DNA of 64,000 nt, from the NCBI RefSeq assembly GCF_024171945.1, contig NZ_JAMTCR010000002.1, forward strand, positions 496,001-560,000. The letters run 5' to 3'. Shown here one piece after another: positions 27,402 through 36,964 of this stretch; the stretch's first letter is position 1, and every line of letters starts with the position of its first letter. This stretch comes from Actinokineospora globicatena (GTDB lineage: Bacteria > Actinomycetota > Actinomycetes > Mycobacteriales > Pseudonocardiaceae). The notes under the pieces were generated by a model. That model had not been told where the DNA came from, ran no database searches, and saw only the letters and a program-made list of their open reading frames with translations. The position numbers and the translations under genes are program-made.

Positions 27402-28532
27402 CTAGGGGCGGGTGAGGCCTGCGGTGGCGGCGGCGCGGCTCAGGACTACCTCGTCGGTGCGGGTTAGGGCTTGGGATTTGCGGGTGGGTGGGGTTTGCGG
27501 GTCGGTGGTGAGGTCGCGGAGGCGGATGGGTGGGCCCAGGTCGGTGAGGATGGGCAGGTATTCCGCGCGGTCGACGGTCCAGCCGGTGGGGGACTTGGTG
27601 AAGTGGAAGCGGGCGAGGGCGCCCTCCTCGGTGGGGCCCTTGGGTTCCTCGTGCTTGGCGACCATGTTGCCGAGGCCGTAGGTGACCCACTTGCCGTCGA
27701 CGCGTTCGAAGGGCTGCACGACGTGGGCGTGGTGGCCGATGATCAGGTCGACGGCGGAGTCGGCGAGGACGGCCTTGGCGGTGCGGACCTGGTCGGCGCT
27801 GGGGTCGTGCTGGCCCTCGACGCCCCAGTGCAGGCTGGCGACCACGACCTCGGCGCCCGCCGACTTGGCCGCGCGGGCGGCGGCGCGGACCGCGTCCGGG
27901 GTGAGGATGTTGGTCATCCACGGTGACCCGGCCGGGCGCGCGGTGCCCTGGTTGAGGCCGAAGGTGAAGGACACGAAGCCGACCTTGACCCCGGCGACGT
28001 CGCGGATCAGCGGGCGGGCGGCCTCGTCGGCGGTGCGGGCGGCGCCGGTGTGGGTGATCTTGGCGGCGTCCAGCGCGTCCAGGGTGCTGGTCAGACCGGC
28101 GGGGCCCTGGTCGAGGGTGTGGTTGGACGCGGTGGAGCAGGTGTCGAACCCGGTCGCCGCGAGGGCGGTGACGACCTCGGGCGGCGCGCTGAACTTCGGG
28201 TAGCCGCGGAACGGGCCGTTGGGGCCCGCGATCGGCACCTCCAGGTGGCACACGGCGACGTCCGCGGCCTCGATGACCGGCTTGATCCCGGCGAGCAGCG
28301 GGGCGTAGTCGCGCTTGCCGCCGCCGTCGGTGGTGGCCTGCTCGGTGAGCGCGGGGTGGATCAGCACGTCGCCGCCCGCGATCAGCGTGAACCCGGGGGT
28401 CGACGGGGTGGTCGGTGGCGCGACCGGGGTCGTGGTGGTCCGCTGCGGGTCGTCCGGGACCTCGCCGACGGTCGGGTTACCGCTGCACGCGGCCACCAGC
28501 GCGGCGCAGGCGACGGCGGGCAACCACCTCAT
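27402..28532 (-). CDS. CapA-family metallophosphatase-like lipoprotein
   Basis: 376 residues. A short signal peptide ends in VAAC (lipobox, cysteine ~15), followed by a Thr/Pro linker and a PGA_cap/CapA calcineurin-like domain. Visible metal-site motifs are GGDVLIHP, SNHTLDQG, SLHWGVEGQ and GHHAHVVQP. CapA proteins take part in poly-gamma-glutamate export or anchoring in bacilli; in actinobacteria the role is unclear. The ATG overlaps the stop of the PRPP synthetase-like gene (ATGA). This pairing is unusual and I cannot explain it. Confidence 0.88.
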   Translation of the reverse strand: MRWLPAVACAALVAACSGNPTVGEVPDDPQRTTTTPVAPPTTPSTPGFTLIAGGDVLIHPALTEQATTDGGGKRDYAPLLAGIKPVIEAADVAVCHLEVPIAGPNGPFRGYPKFSAPPEVVTALAATGFDTCSTASNHTLDQGPAGLTSTLDALDAAKITHTGAARTADEAARPLIRDVAGVKVGFVSFTFGLNQGTARPAGSPWMTNILTPDAVRAAARAAKSAGAEVVVASLHWGVEGQHDPSADQVRTAKAVLADSAVDLIIGHHAHVVQPFERVDGKWVTYGLGNMVAKHEEPKGPTEEGALARFHFTKSPTGWTVDRAEYLPILTDLGPPIRLRDLTTDPQTPPTRKSQALTRTDEVVLSRAAATAGLTRP

Positions 28533-29467
28533 GGGGCATCGAAGAGCGCGCTGACGGACTCGCCGTTGTGGATGCGCCGCACCGCCTCGGCGAGCGCGGG
28601 CGCGATCGACAGCACGGTGAGCTTGTCGGACCGCTCGTGGATCGGGACCGTGTTGGTGCACACGATCTCCACGACCTCCGACTGGTCGCCGATGCGCTTG
28701 AGCGCGCCGGAGGCGAACAGCCCGTGCGTGCAGGCCACCCGCACCGACCGCACGTTGTGCTCGCGCAGCCGGGCGAGCAGCTCGATCACGGTGCTGCCCT
28801 TGGCGATCTCGTCGTCGAGCACGATGATGTCGCGGCCGTCGACGTCGCCGATCACCGAGGAGATCGCCACCCGGTCGTCGGCGAAGCGCTGCTTGGCGCC
28901 CGCGGCGACCGGCACGCCGAGCAGCCGCGAGAACCGGGCCGCCTCCTTGGCGTTGCCCAGGTCCGGCGACACGACGGTGGTGTTCGACAGGTCGAGGTTG
29001 CGGAAGTGGCCCGCCAGCTCGCGCAGCGCGTGCAGGTGGTCGACGGGGACGCTGAAGAACCCGTGCACCTGCGGCGAGTGCAGGGTCATGGTCAGCACCC
29101 GGTCGGCACCGGCGGCGACCATCAGGTCCGCGACCAGCCTGCCGCCGATGGAGATGCGCGGCGCGTCCTTCTTGTCCGACCGCGCGTAGGCGTAGTGCGG
29201 CATCACGACGGTGATCCGCCGCGCCGACGCCCCGCGCGCCGCGTCGATCATCAGCAGCAGCTCGACCAGGTTCTCCTGGACCGGTTGCACGAGCGGTTGG
29301 ATCAGGTAGACGTCGCGCTCGCGGCAGTTGGCCTGCAGCTGCACCTCGAGGCAGTCGTTGGCGAACCGCTGGACCCGCACCGGGTGCAGCGGTACCCCGA
29401 GGTGTTCGGAGATCTCCGCCGACAACGCCGGATGCGCACTCCCACCGAACAACGCGATGTCCCGCAC
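28529..29467 (-). CDS. divergent ribose-phosphate pyrophosphokinase
   Basis: About 312 residues, the usual length for PRPP synthetases, which make phosphoribosyl pyrophosphate from ribose 5-phosphate and ATP. The two phosphoribosyltransferase-type halves are clear, with YARSDKKDAPRISIGGRLVA in the ATP flexible-loop region and DDEIAKGST as PRPP-binding loop. Canonical bacterial Prs have REPISARLVA and DDMIDTGGT at these places, so this belongs to a divergent subgroup and is probably not the housekeeping copy. GTG at 29465-29467 has GGGAG 5 bases upstream; GTG at 29471-29473 is an alternative. It is the first gene of a two-gene unit with the CapA lipoprotein. Confidence 0.85.
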   Translation of the reverse strand: MRDIALFGGSAHPALSAEISEHLGVPLHPVRVQRFANDCLEVQLQANCRERDVYLIQPLVQPVQENLVELLLMIDAARGASARRITVVMPHYAYARSDKKDAPRISIGGRLVADLMVAAGADRVLTMTLHSPQVHGFFSVPVDHLHALRELAGHFRNLDLSNTTVVSPDLGNAKEAARFSRLLGVPVAAGAKQRFADDRVAISSVIGDVDGRDIIVLDDEIAKGSTVIELLARLREHNVRSVRVACTHGLFASGALKRIGDQSEVVEIVCTNTVPIHERSDKLTVLSIAPALAEAVRRIHNGESVSALFDAP

Positions 29468-29552
29468 ACGCACTCCCGTTGACCAGGCCCAACCCGCAGC
29501 GGTCGCTGCGACCCAACCCTAGTGGCCCCGGATTCCGCGCCAGAGCAGGCCC

Positions 29553-30380
29553 TCAGCGCCACCTCCTCCTGATCAGCAGGACGAGCACCAGCGCGACCAC
29601 CGCGGCCAGCACCGGGACCGCCCGTTTCGCGACCGACGGCCCCGCCAGCTCCAGCAGGTCGACCGGTTCCGCCTCGGGGACGACCCGGAGCGGGCGCTGC
29701 CCCGCCCCGGCGACCGGCTCTGGCTCACCAGTCCGCGGTTCCTCAGCCGCCGCGGCTTCGGCAGGCCGGTCGGGTGGCCCGACCGCCGGGGTGTCCTCGG
29801 CAGTCGCGGAATCCGCGGTCTCAGCGGGCTCATCCGGTGGGCCGACCGCCGGATCGGTCCGGTCCGGTTCGGCCAACCCCTCGGTGGCGGAACCGGCCTG
29901 GACCGACCCGATCGGGGCGGGGACGTCGGCGGCCGGGGGTGCGGCGAGCTTGTCGGCGAGGCAGTCCGCGAAGACGGTGAGGATCTTGCCGCCCACCTCG
30001 GCGATCAGGCCGCGGCCGAACTGGGCCGGTTTCCCGGTGATCGCGAGGTCGGTGTTGACCGTGCCGCTGGTGCTGTCTCCCTCGGCGGTGAGGGTGACGG
30101 TGACCGTCGCCGCGGCGGTGCCGTTGCCCCGGGAGTCCTTGCCGGAGGCCTTGATGACGAGCCTGCGCATCCGCTCGTCGCGCTCCAGGAACTGCCCGTT
30201 GCCCTTGTACAGCAGGGAGATCGGGCCGACCTTGACCTTGACGGTGCCGGTGAAGGCGTCGCCGATGACCTCGGTGAGGGTGGCGCCCGGCATGCAGGGC
30301 GCCACCCGGTGCGGGTCGAGCAGCGCCGCCCAGACCTCCGGTAGCGGGGCCGGGACGGTGAACCGGTGCTCCAGCAGCAC
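29553..30380 (-). CDS. CoxG-like SRPBCC protein with C-terminal membrane anchor
   Basis: 275-residue protein. The first ~145 residues are a CoxG/SRPBCC lipid-binding-type fold (MLLEHRFTVPAPLPEVWAAL ... DPHRVAPCMPGATLTEV), the family encoded in aerobic CO dehydrogenase clusters, where CoxG recruits the enzyme to the membrane. A ~95-residue acidic Pro/Ala linker and one C-terminal helix (VPVLAAVVALVLVLLI) with a basic end follow, consistent with membrane tethering. GTG at 30378-30380 has GGAGG 8 bases upstream. It is the last gene of the cox-like operon, 12 bp after coxM. Confidence 0.88.
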   Translation of the reverse strand: MLLEHRFTVPAPLPEVWAALLDPHRVAPCMPGATLTEVIGDAFTGTVKVKVGPISLLYKGNGQFLERDERMRRLVIKASGKDSRGNGTAAATVTVTLTAEGDSTSGTVNTDLAITGKPAQFGRGLIAEVGGKILTVFADCLADKLAAPPAADVPAPIGSVQAGSATEGLAEPDRTDPAVGPPDEPAETADSATAEDTPAVGPPDRPAEAAAAEEPRTGEPEPVAGAGQRPLRVVPEAEPVDLLELAGPSVAKRAVPVLAAVVALVLVLLIRRRWR

Positions 30381-30392
30381 GTCGTGAACCTC

Positions 30393-31247
30393 CTAGACGC
30401 CGGTGGCGGCGGTGATGGCGCGCGAGGTGAGCACCCTGGCCAGGTGCTCGCGGTACGCGGTGTCGGCGTTGCCGTCGGCGGTCGGGCTGGTGCCGTCGGC
30501 GGCGTGCGCGGCGGCCGCCTTGATCGCCTCGGGGGTGGCCGGTTGGCCGACGAGCGCCGCCTCGACCGCGGTGGCGCGCACCGGGACCGCGGACATGTTG
30601 GTGAGCCCGACCCTGGCCTCGGCGATCACGCCGTCGGCGATCCGGACCGCCGCGGCGACGGCCACGATCGACCACGCCTGGGCGACCCGGTTGAACTTCT
30701 CGTAGTGCGCGCCCCAGCCGGTGTGCTTGGGCACCCGCACCGCGACCAGGAGTTCGTCCTGGCGCAGCGCGGTGGTGAAGTAGTCGACGAAGAAGTCCGC
30801 CGCCGCGACCGTGCGCCGCCCCTCCAGGCCGTGCAGCACCAGTTCCGCGTCCAGGGCCAGCACCGGGGCGAGCAGGTCGCCCGCCGGGTCGGCGTGGGCG
30901 ATGGCGCCGCCGAAGGTGCCGCGGTGGCGGACCTGCGGGTCGGCGACGGTGTCGGTGGCGGCCTTGAGCAGCAGGGCGTGCGAACGCACCAGGGGATCGC
31001 GCTGGATCTCGTAGTGCGTGGTGGTGGCGCCGATGACCAGGGCGTCGCCCTCGTCGCGGATGCCGCGCAGCTCCGGGATCCGGCCGATGTCGATCAGGGT
31101 CGACGGGGCGGCCAACCGCATGCGCAGCACCGGGATCAGGCTCTGACCACCGGCGATGACCTTCGCCTCCTCCCCGGCGTCGGCGAGCGCGCGGACCGCG
31201 TCGTCCACTGTGGAGGGAGCGGTGTAGTCGAACGCGGCCGGGATCAC
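30393..31247 (-). CDS. molybdenum hydroxylase FAD-binding subunit (CoxM-like)
   Basis: Medium subunit (284 residues) of a xanthine oxidase-family enzyme, carrying FAD that passes electrons from the 2Fe-2S subunit to the acceptor. Flavin-binding motifs are AGGQSLIP (AGGHS-type) and HRGTFGGAIAHADPAGD (TIGG-type). The C-terminal CO_deh_flav_C domain is present. The GTG start overlaps the coxL stop by 4 bp. The gene order large-medium differs from the medium-small-large order of classical form I clusters. Confidence 0.93.
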   Translation of the reverse strand: MIPAAFDYTAPSTVDDAVRALADAGEEAKVIAGGQSLIPVLRMRLAAPSTLIDIGRIPELRGIRDEGDALVIGATTTHYEIQRDPLVRSHALLLKAATDTVADPQVRHRGTFGGAIAHADPAGDLLAPVLALDAELVLHGLEGRRTVAAADFFVDYFTTALRQDELLVAVRVPKHTGWGAHYEKFNRVAQAWSIVAVAAAVRIADGVIAEARVGLTNMSAVPVRATAVEAALVGQPATPEAIKAAAAHAADGTSPTADGNADTAYREHLARVLTSRAITAATGV

Positions 31248-33679
31248 GCCGCACCTCCGGAGGTGTCGATGGAGCCGAGCCCGCCGCCCGCCTCGGTGCC
31301 GAGACCGCCCGCGTCCGTCGGGCCGCCGTTGATGGCCGTCCACACCCGCATCGGTGTGCACGGCATCTGGATGTCGTTGACGCCGAAGTGGCGCACGGCG
31401 TCGACGACGGCGTTGACCACGGCCGGGGTGGACGCGATCGTGCCCGCCTCGCCGACCCCCTTGACGCCCAGCTGGTTGCTGGTCGCGGGGGTCTCGGTGC
31501 GGTCGGTGTCGAAGTGCGGGAGGTCCACGGCGGACGGGATGAGGTAGTCGGCCAGGGTTCCCGTCGTCAGCGTGCCGCTCTCGTCGTGCACGGCCTCCTC
31601 GTAGAGCGCCTGCGCGAGGCCCTGGGCGAGTCCACCGTGGACCTGGCCCTCGACGATGATCGGGTTGACCACCACGCCGACGTCGTCGACGCACACGTAC
31701 TTGCGGATCTTGACGAACCCGGTCTCGGTGTCGACGTCGACCGCGCACAGGTGGGTGCCGTGCGGGAAGGAGAAGTTGTCCGGGTCGAAGGTGGCCTCGG
31801 AGTCCAGCGACGGCTCGACCCCGTCGGGCAGGTCGTGCGCGGCGAACACCGCCAGGGCGACGTCGGTGATCGCGGTGGCCCGCTCGGTGCCCTTGACGGT
31901 GAACTTGCCCGCCGTGAACTCCAGGTCGTCCTCGGCGCACTCCATCATGTGCGCGGCGATCCGGCGGGCCTTGCGGATGACCTTCTCCCCCGCCTTGAGC
32001 ACCGCCATCGCGCCGACGGTCAGCGACCGGGAGCCGTAGGTGTCGAGCCCGCGCGGGGACGACTGGGTGTCGCCGTGCAGCACCTCGATGTCCTCGAAGG
32101 GCACGCCGAGCTGGTCGGCGACGATCTGGCTCCACGCCGTCTCGTGGCCCTGCCCGTGCGCGGAGGACCCGGTGACCACCTCGACCTTGCCGCTGGGCAG
32201 CATCCGGACCGCGGCGTGCTCCCAGCCGCCCGCGCCGTAGGACAGCGAGCCGAGCACCCGCGACGGCGCCAGCCCGCACATCTCGGTGAAGGTGGACGTG
32301 CCGATGCCCAGCTGGACGGTGTCGCCGCGCTCGCGGCGCTCCCGCTGCTCGGCGCGCAGCTGGTCGTAGCCGAACATCTCCTTGGCCTTGGCGGTGGCGG
32401 CCTCGTAGTTGCCGGTGTCGTACTCCAGCCCGCACACGGTGGTGAACGGGAACTCGTCGTGCTTGATCCAGTTCTGCTCGCGCAGCTCGATCGGGTCCCG
32501 GCCGAGTTCGGCGGCGAGCTCGTCCATCAGCCGCTCGATGGCGCAGGTCGCCTCCGGCCTGCCAGCGCCGCGGTAGGCGTCGGTCGGGGTCTTGGTGGTG
32601 AACACGTTGGTGCACTCGAACCGGTACGCCGGGAACTTGTAGATGGCGTTGAACATGAACGCGCCCAGGATCGGCACGCCGGGGGTGACCAGCCGCAGGT
32701 AGGCGCCCATGTCGGCGAGGAGCTCGACCTTGAGGCCGGTGACCGTGCCGTCGCGGCGGGCGGCCAGGGTCAGCTTCTGCAGCTGGTCGCGGCCGTGGTG
32801 GGCGGAGAGCAGCGACTCCGAGCGGGACTCGGTCCACTTCACCGGCTTGCCCAGCCTGGTGGCCACCACCAGCGCGACGACCTCCTCGGGGGTGACCTGG
32901 AGCTTGCCGCCGAAGCCGCCGCCGACGTCCGGGGCGATGACGCGCAGCTTGTGCTCCGGGGTGCCGGTGGTCAGCGCCAGCATCAGCCGCAGGATGTGCG
33001 GGATCTGGGTGGCCGACCACACCGTGGTCTGCTCGCCGGTGGGGTCGACCAGGACCGAGCGCGGCTCCATGAACGCCGGGATGAGGCGCTGCTGGCGGTA
33101 GGTGCGCTCGACGAGCACCTCGGCCTCGGCGATGGCCTGCTCGACGTCGCTGCCGGTGCCCGCCTCCGCCGAGTCGAACACCCAGTGCGCGGACTTGTTG
33201 GTGCCCAGGTCGGGGTGGACCAGGTCGGCGCCGTCGGCCACGGCCGCGGCCAGGTCCAGCACCACCGGGAGGTCCTCGTAGTCGACGTCGATGGCCTCGA
33301 GCGCGTCGTGGGCCTGCGCCTTGCCGCGCGCGACCACGACGGCGACGGCCTCACCGGCGAAGTTGACCTGGTCGACGGCGAGCGACGGCGCTGGCGGGGC
33401 CTTCTGGTCGGCGGTGACCGGCCAGGCGCAGGGGAGGCTGCCCTGCGCCTCGGCGAGGTCGCGGCCGGTGAACACGGCGATGACGCCCGGCTTGCGCCTG
33501 GCCGCCTCGACATCGATGGCGGTGATCCTGGCGTGCGCGACGGGGCTGCGCAGGAAGGCCAGGTGCAGCAGGCCGGGCACGGTGAGGTTGTCGGTCCACC
33601 TGGTGCGCCCGGTGATCAGCCGCGCGTCCTCCTTGCGCAGCCTGGCCTTGCCGACCTCAGGTTCGACGGTGGCGGTCAT
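31244..33679 (-). CDS. molybdenum hydroxylase large subunit (form II CoxL-like)
   Basis: 811-residue catalytic subunit binding the molybdopterin cytosine dinucleotide cofactor. Cofactor-binding motifs are GGGFGGK, AHGQGHE and the active-site glutamate in KGVGEAG. The active-site loop reads AYRGAGR, the signature of form II (putative CODH) proteins; true CO dehydrogenases (form I) have AYRCSFR with the Cu-binding cysteine. The enzyme may therefore oxidise another substrate (aldehyde, purine or aromatic N-heterocycle). ATG at 33677-33679 overlaps the small-subunit stop (ATGA). It depends on the Moco genes at 2-7 kb and 51.8 kb. Confidence 0.94.
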   Translation of the reverse strand: MTATVEPEVGKARLRKEDARLITGRTRWTDNLTVPGLLHLAFLRSPVAHARITAIDVEAARRKPGVIAVFTGRDLAEAQGSLPCAWPVTADQKAPPAPSLAVDQVNFAGEAVAVVVARGKAQAHDALEAIDVDYEDLPVVLDLAAAVADGADLVHPDLGTNKSAHWVFDSAEAGTGSDVEQAIAEAEVLVERTYRQQRLIPAFMEPRSVLVDPTGEQTTVWSATQIPHILRLMLALTTGTPEHKLRVIAPDVGGGFGGKLQVTPEEVVALVVATRLGKPVKWTESRSESLLSAHHGRDQLQKLTLAARRDGTVTGLKVELLADMGAYLRLVTPGVPILGAFMFNAIYKFPAYRFECTNVFTTKTPTDAYRGAGRPEATCAIERLMDELAAELGRDPIELREQNWIKHDEFPFTTVCGLEYDTGNYEAATAKAKEMFGYDQLRAEQRERRERGDTVQLGIGTSTFTEMCGLAPSRVLGSLSYGAGGWEHAAVRMLPSGKVEVVTGSSAHGQGHETAWSQIVADQLGVPFEDIEVLHGDTQSSPRGLDTYGSRSLTVGAMAVLKAGEKVIRKARRIAAHMMECAEDDLEFTAGKFTVKGTERATAITDVALAVFAAHDLPDGVEPSLDSEATFDPDNFSFPHGTHLCAVDVDTETGFVKIRKYVCVDDVGVVVNPIIVEGQVHGGLAQGLAQALYEEAVHDESGTLTTGTLADYLIPSAVDLPHFDTDRTETPATSNQLGVKGVGEAGTIASTPAVVNAVVDAVRHFGVNDIQMPCTPMRVWTAINGGPTDAGGLGTEAGGGLGSIDTSGGAA

Positions 33680-34176
33680 GACTCGCTCCCGACCGGCTGG
33701 GCCTGGGTGGAACCGGGTTTGAGCCTGTCCGCGGCGTCCTGGACGGCGCGCACGATGTTCTGGTAGCCGGTGCAGCGGCAGAGGTTGCCCTCCAGGCCGT
33801 GCCGCACGGCCTGCTCGTCGGGGTCGGGGTTGTCGGCGAGCAGGTCGATCGACTGCATGATCATCCCCGGGGTGCAGAAGCCGCACTGCAGGGCGTGGTT
33901 GTCGTGGAAGGCCTGCTGCACCGGGTGCAGCGCGCCGTCGCGGGCGAGCCCCTCGACGGTGGTGATCTCGGCGCCGTCGGCCTGCACGGCGAGCACGGAG
34001 CAGGACTTCACGCTCTGCCCGTCCAGGTGCACGGTGCAGGAACCGCAGTTGCTGGTGTCGCAGCCGACGACGGTGCCGGTCTTGCCGATGGTCTCCCGCA
34101 GGTGGTGGACCAACAACTGGCGTGGTTCGACGTCGTCGGTGTAGGTGGTCCCGTCGACCGTGACGGTGATGCGCAT
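33676..34176 (-). CDS. molybdenum hydroxylase 2Fe-2S subunit (CoxS-like)
   Basis: Small electron-transfer subunit, 166 residues, with two 2Fe-2S clusters. The N-terminal plant-ferredoxin-type cluster is CDTSNCGSC plus a downstream cysteine in KSCSVLA. The C-terminal helical cluster is CGFC ... CRCTG. ATG at 34174-34176 has GGAGG 4 bases upstream. It is the first gene of the S-L-M-G operon, all overlapping or nearly so. The 177-bp gap before it holds a repeated TGTGGACAA motif and probably the operon promoter. Confidence 0.95.
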   Translation of the reverse strand: MRITVTVDGTTYTDDVEPRQLLVHHLRETIGKTGTVVGCDTSNCGSCTVHLDGQSVKSCSVLAVQADGAEITTVEGLARDGALHPVQQAFHDNHALQCGFCTPGMIMQSIDLLADNPDPDEQAVRHGLEGNLCRCTGYQNIVRAVQDAADRLKPGSTQAQPVGSES

Positions 34177-34288
34177 CCTGCCTCCAGCACTCGCGCGGTG
34201 GTGGACCCCGGCGGACCGGGGCGCGTGATCGGGCTCACAAACCAGCCTGCCCCCGTTCGGCCGCCACGACAAGCCCGGGCGCCGAACC

Positions 34289-34316
34289 TGTGGACAACTC
34301 AGCACCCTGTGGACAA
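34289..34316 (+). promoter_or_regulatory. direct repeat TGTGGACAA-N10-TGTGGACAA upstream of coxS
   Basis: TGTGGACAA at 34289-34297 and again at 34308-34316, 19-bp period, 113-140 bp before coxS. It agrees at 21 of 28 positions with the pair at 2120-2147 upstream of moaA. Confidence 0.35.
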
Positions 34317-34353
34317 ACTTCCTGGTCAGGACGGTCGCGCTCGCGCCGAGTGA

Positions 34354-35466
34354 CTAGCCGTGGATGCGTCCGGACAGGACCGACAGCCGCTGCCCACCGC
34401 CGCCCCAGCGGGTGGCGATGATCTCCGCGGCGATCGAGACGGCGGTCTCCTCGGGGGTCCTGGCACCGAGGTCCAAGCCGATCGGGGAGGCGAGCGCGCT
34501 CAGCTCGGCCTCGGACACCCCGGCCTCGCGCAGCCGGTCGACGCGGTCGGTGTGGGTGCGCCGCGAGCCCATCGCACCGACGTAGCCGAGCTTCGCGCCC
34601 AGCGCGACGCGCAGGACCGGGACGTCGAACTTGGGGTCGTGGGTGAGCACGGTGACGACGGTGCGCTCGTCGACGCGGCCTTCCTCGAGTTGGCGCTCCA
34701 GGTAGCGGTGGGGCCAGTCGACGACGACCTCGTGCGCGCTCGGGAACCGGCTCGTGGTCGCGAACACGGGCCGGGCATCGCAGACCGTGACCCGGTAGCC
34801 GAGGTAGGCGCCCATGCGGGCCATGGCGGCCGCGAAGTCGATCGCGCCGAACACGAGCATCCGCGGGGGTGGTTCGAAGGAGTTGACGAACACCGACATG
34901 CCCTCGCCGCGCCGTTCGCCGTCTAGGCCGTATCCGAGCATCGCGGTACGACCGGCCGAGAGCAGTCCTCTTGCGTCGTCGACGATCGCCGCGTCGATCC
35001 GGTCGGAGCCGGTGCTGCCAGAGTGCCGGTCAGGCCAAACCAGGACGCGTTTGCCCAACCGGTCCGGGTCCGCGTGTGCGACGACGGTGGCGACGGCGAC
35101 AGGGACCTCGGCGTGCACCGACTTGGCCACTACCTCGAACTCGGGGAACGTGTCGGGGGCGATGCGTTCGACGTAGATGTCGATGATCCCGCCGCAGGTC
35201 AGACCTACCGCGAAGGCGTCGTCATCGCTAACGCCGTAGCGCTGGAGGACAGGCTTACCGGTGTCGAGTACCTCGCGGCCGAGTTCGTAGACCGCGCCCT
35301 CTACGCACCCTCCGGACACGCTGCCGGTGACAGAACCATCGACGGCTACCGCCATTGCCGCTCCGGGTGATCGCGGGGCGGAGGAGAAGGTGGCCACCAC
35401 GGTGCCTAGTGCTACCGGCTCATTTAGCCGGTAGCGGCGCAGGACTTCGTCGAGCACGTCACGCAC
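34354..35466 (-). CDS. XdhC/CoxI-family maturation protein
   Basis: 370-residue chaperone-type protein that in relatives binds molybdopterin cofactor and inserts the sulfurated form into xanthine dehydrogenase-family enzymes. The N-terminal XdhC_CoxI domain contains SSAPRSPGAAMAVAVDG and VSGGCVEGAVYE. The C-terminal Rossmann domain contains MLVFGAIDFAAAMARMGAYL and KLGYVGAMGSRRTH. GTG at 35464-35466 overlaps the end of the VWA gene by 8 bp. Its position just upstream of the S-L-M genes supports a maturation role. Confidence 0.92.
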   Translation of the reverse strand: MRDVLDEVLRRYRLNEPVALGTVVATFSSAPRSPGAAMAVAVDGSVTGSVSGGCVEGAVYELGREVLDTGKPVLQRYGVSDDDAFAVGLTCGGIIDIYVERIAPDTFPEFEVVAKSVHAEVPVAVATVVAHADPDRLGKRVLVWPDRHSGSTGSDRIDAAIVDDARGLLSAGRTAMLGYGLDGERRGEGMSVFVNSFEPPPRMLVFGAIDFAAAMARMGAYLGYRVTVCDARPVFATTSRFPSAHEVVVDWPHRYLERQLEEGRVDERTVVTVLTHDPKFDVPVLRVALGAKLGYVGAMGSRRTHTDRVDRLREAGVSEAELSALASPIGLDLGARTPEETAVSIAAEIIATRWGGGGQRLSVLSGRIHG

Positions 35467-36556
35467 GGCGGACCTCCCGGAGCAGGAGGTCGAGTGTGGC
35501 GACGCTGTGGCCCGCCAGCAACCTGTCTATGTGCGGTAGCGCTACCGAGATGCCGGACTGCACGGGTTGGTAGACCGGAGATCCGGCGTGTGGATTGACC
35601 CAGAACACGCGATGGGCGAGCCTGCCGAGCCGGGACATCTGGTTGCCGAGCAGCGCCGGGTCACCGCGTTCCCAGCCGTCGGAGAACAGCACGACCACGG
35701 CCTGCCGTGCGACGCCGCGTTGACCCCACCGGTCCAAGAACGCCCGCAGGGTCTCCCCCAGCCTCGTCCCGCCCGCGAAGTCCGGGACAGCGCGGGCAGC
35801 AGCGGTCAACGCAAGTTCAGGGTCGCGATGGCGCAGTTGGCGGGTGAGCCTGGTCAGGCGCGTGCCGAGGGTGAACACCTCGGTGGGAGCGCGACGGGCC
35901 ATGGCGTGCGCGAACCGCAGCAGGGCGTCGGCGTACGGGGTCATGGAGCCGGAGACATCGATCAGCAGGACCACCCGGCGCGGTTTGCGCGCGCGTCGCT
36001 TGCGCGCGATGCGCATCGGCTCGCCGTCGGTTGCCCGCATTAGGCGGAGTGTGCGGCGCGCGTCCACGCGGCCACGCCGGTCTGGTCGCCACCGCACGGT
36101 CGACCGCTGCGGCGGCTCTGGGCGGAGGAGGTCGATCATCTCGCGCAGGTGCGCGCGCTCGGCGGCGGTGAGGCCTGAGATGTCGCGGTGGCGCAAGACC
36201 TCGGCGGAGCTGGCAAGGCGGTCAACGTGCACAGCGTCATCGCCCTCACCTGCGCCGTTAGCCACTAGAGCCGCGATGTTCCCCCGTTTCGGGCGCGGAT
36301 CGCGGGTCGGTCTCGGTGTGCGTGGGGTGTCACCCGTGAACCAGGCGTGGAAGGCGCTGTCGTAGCGGGGTAGGTCGTCCGGCTCGCCGCACAAGGTGAG
36401 CCTGCCTGCCCAGTAGACCTGGCTGACGTCCGCGAGGTCGAGCAGGTCAACGGCCGCCAGGTAGGCCTGCACGCGCTCTTGGCCGCACGCGACGCCCGCG
36501 GCGCGCAGTGCGACGGCGAACCCGACGAGACCGGGCAGCGGGTCGACCTGACTCAC
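35459..36556 (-). CDS. VWA domain protein, CoxE-like
   Basis: 365-residue protein of the CoxE family. The N-terminal ~150 residues are helical (LVGFAVALRAAGVACGQERV), and the C-terminal von Willebrand factor A domain has a full MIDAS motif DVSGSMTPYADALL plus FAGGTRLGETL and VVLFSDGWERGD. CoxE works with a MoxR-type AAA ATPase (CoxD) to mature the Mo/Cu active site. Here the probable partner ATPase lies 6.3 kb away at 42859-43701, beyond the padR-pls-aminopeptidase block. GTG at 36554-36556 is preceded at 6 bases by CACACT, a weak leaderless-type box. Confidence 0.9.
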   Translation of the reverse strand: MSQVDPLPGLVGFAVALRAAGVACGQERVQAYLAAVDLLDLADVSQVYWAGRLTLCGEPDDLPRYDSAFHAWFTGDTPRTPRPTRDPRPKRGNIAALVANGAGEGDDAVHVDRLASSAEVLRHRDISGLTAAERAHLREMIDLLRPEPPQRSTVRWRPDRRGRVDARRTLRLMRATDGEPMRIARKRRARKPRRVVLLIDVSGSMTPYADALLRFAHAMARRAPTEVFTLGTRLTRLTRQLRHRDPELALTAAARAVPDFAGGTRLGETLRAFLDRWGQRGVARQAVVVLFSDGWERGDPALLGNQMSRLGRLAHRVFWVNPHAGSPVYQPVQSGISVALPHIDRLLAGHSVATLDLLLREVRRA

Positions 36557-36590
36557 CCCAGCAGTGTGCCCCAGGTCACCCGGTCGGTGC

Positions 36591-36890
36591 TCACGCCATG
36601 TCCTCGGCCAACTGGGCGAGCACCGCCTTGCAGTCGGTGAGCACCCGCTTACCCCGTTTCGTGGTCCGGTACCGCCGGACCTGCCTGCCGTTGACGACCT
36701 CGGTCCGGGATTTGAGCAGCCCGGCCTCTTGTAGCCGGTGGAGCAGCGGGTACAGCGTCCCGGGTGACACGCGGTGACCCCTGGTGGCCAACTCCTCGGT
36801 CAGCCAGGCCCCGTGTACCTCGTCCGTGGACGCGTACCGCAGCACGCGAAGCCGGAGCGCACCATTGGCGAACTCGCGCAGCACATCCAT
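36591..36890 (-). CDS. PadR-family transcriptional repressor
   Basis: 99-residue winged-helix repressor: LRLRVLRYASTDEVHGAWLT, then the recognition region TRGHRVSPGTLYPLLHRLQE and wing RRYRTTKRGKRVL. The C-terminal dimerisation helix is short, as in minimal PadR proteins. PadR proteins repress divergent genes and release on binding a small molecule. This one is divergent from the Pls-type synthetase. Two matching inverted repeats lie in the gap, one overlapping its own -10 box (TATCGT, 6 bases before the ATG), so autoregulation is likely. Confidence 0.92.
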   Translation of the reverse strand: MDVLREFANGALRLRVLRYASTDEVHGAWLTEELATRGHRVSPGTLYPLLHRLQEAGLLKSRTEVVNGRQVRRYRTTKRGKRVLTDCKAVLAQLAEDMA

Positions 36891-36896
36891 CGCTCC

Positions 36897-36902
36897 ACGA
36901 TA
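36897..36902 (-). promoter_or_regulatory. leaderless -10 box (TATCGT) of padR
   Basis: TATCGT on the minus strand 6 bases before the padR ATG, embedded in operator 1. GGAG in the 6-base gap could alternatively be a ribosome site. Confidence 0.5.
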
Positions 36903-36918
36903 TCGCACGGCGATATCG
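36898..36918. promoter_or_regulatory. probable PadR operator 1
   Basis: CGATATCG-CACGG-CGATATCG: two 8-bp arms around a 5-bp spacer, lying over the padR -10 box. Confidence 0.65.
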
Positions 36919-36964
36919 ACCCCAACAGGCCACCGAACTCCCTGCACAACAAGCCAACTCAGGC

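Noticed and set aside
31388..33766. Long plus-strand frame opposite coxL
   Set aside because: Shadow of a clearly conserved gene; no motif on this strand.
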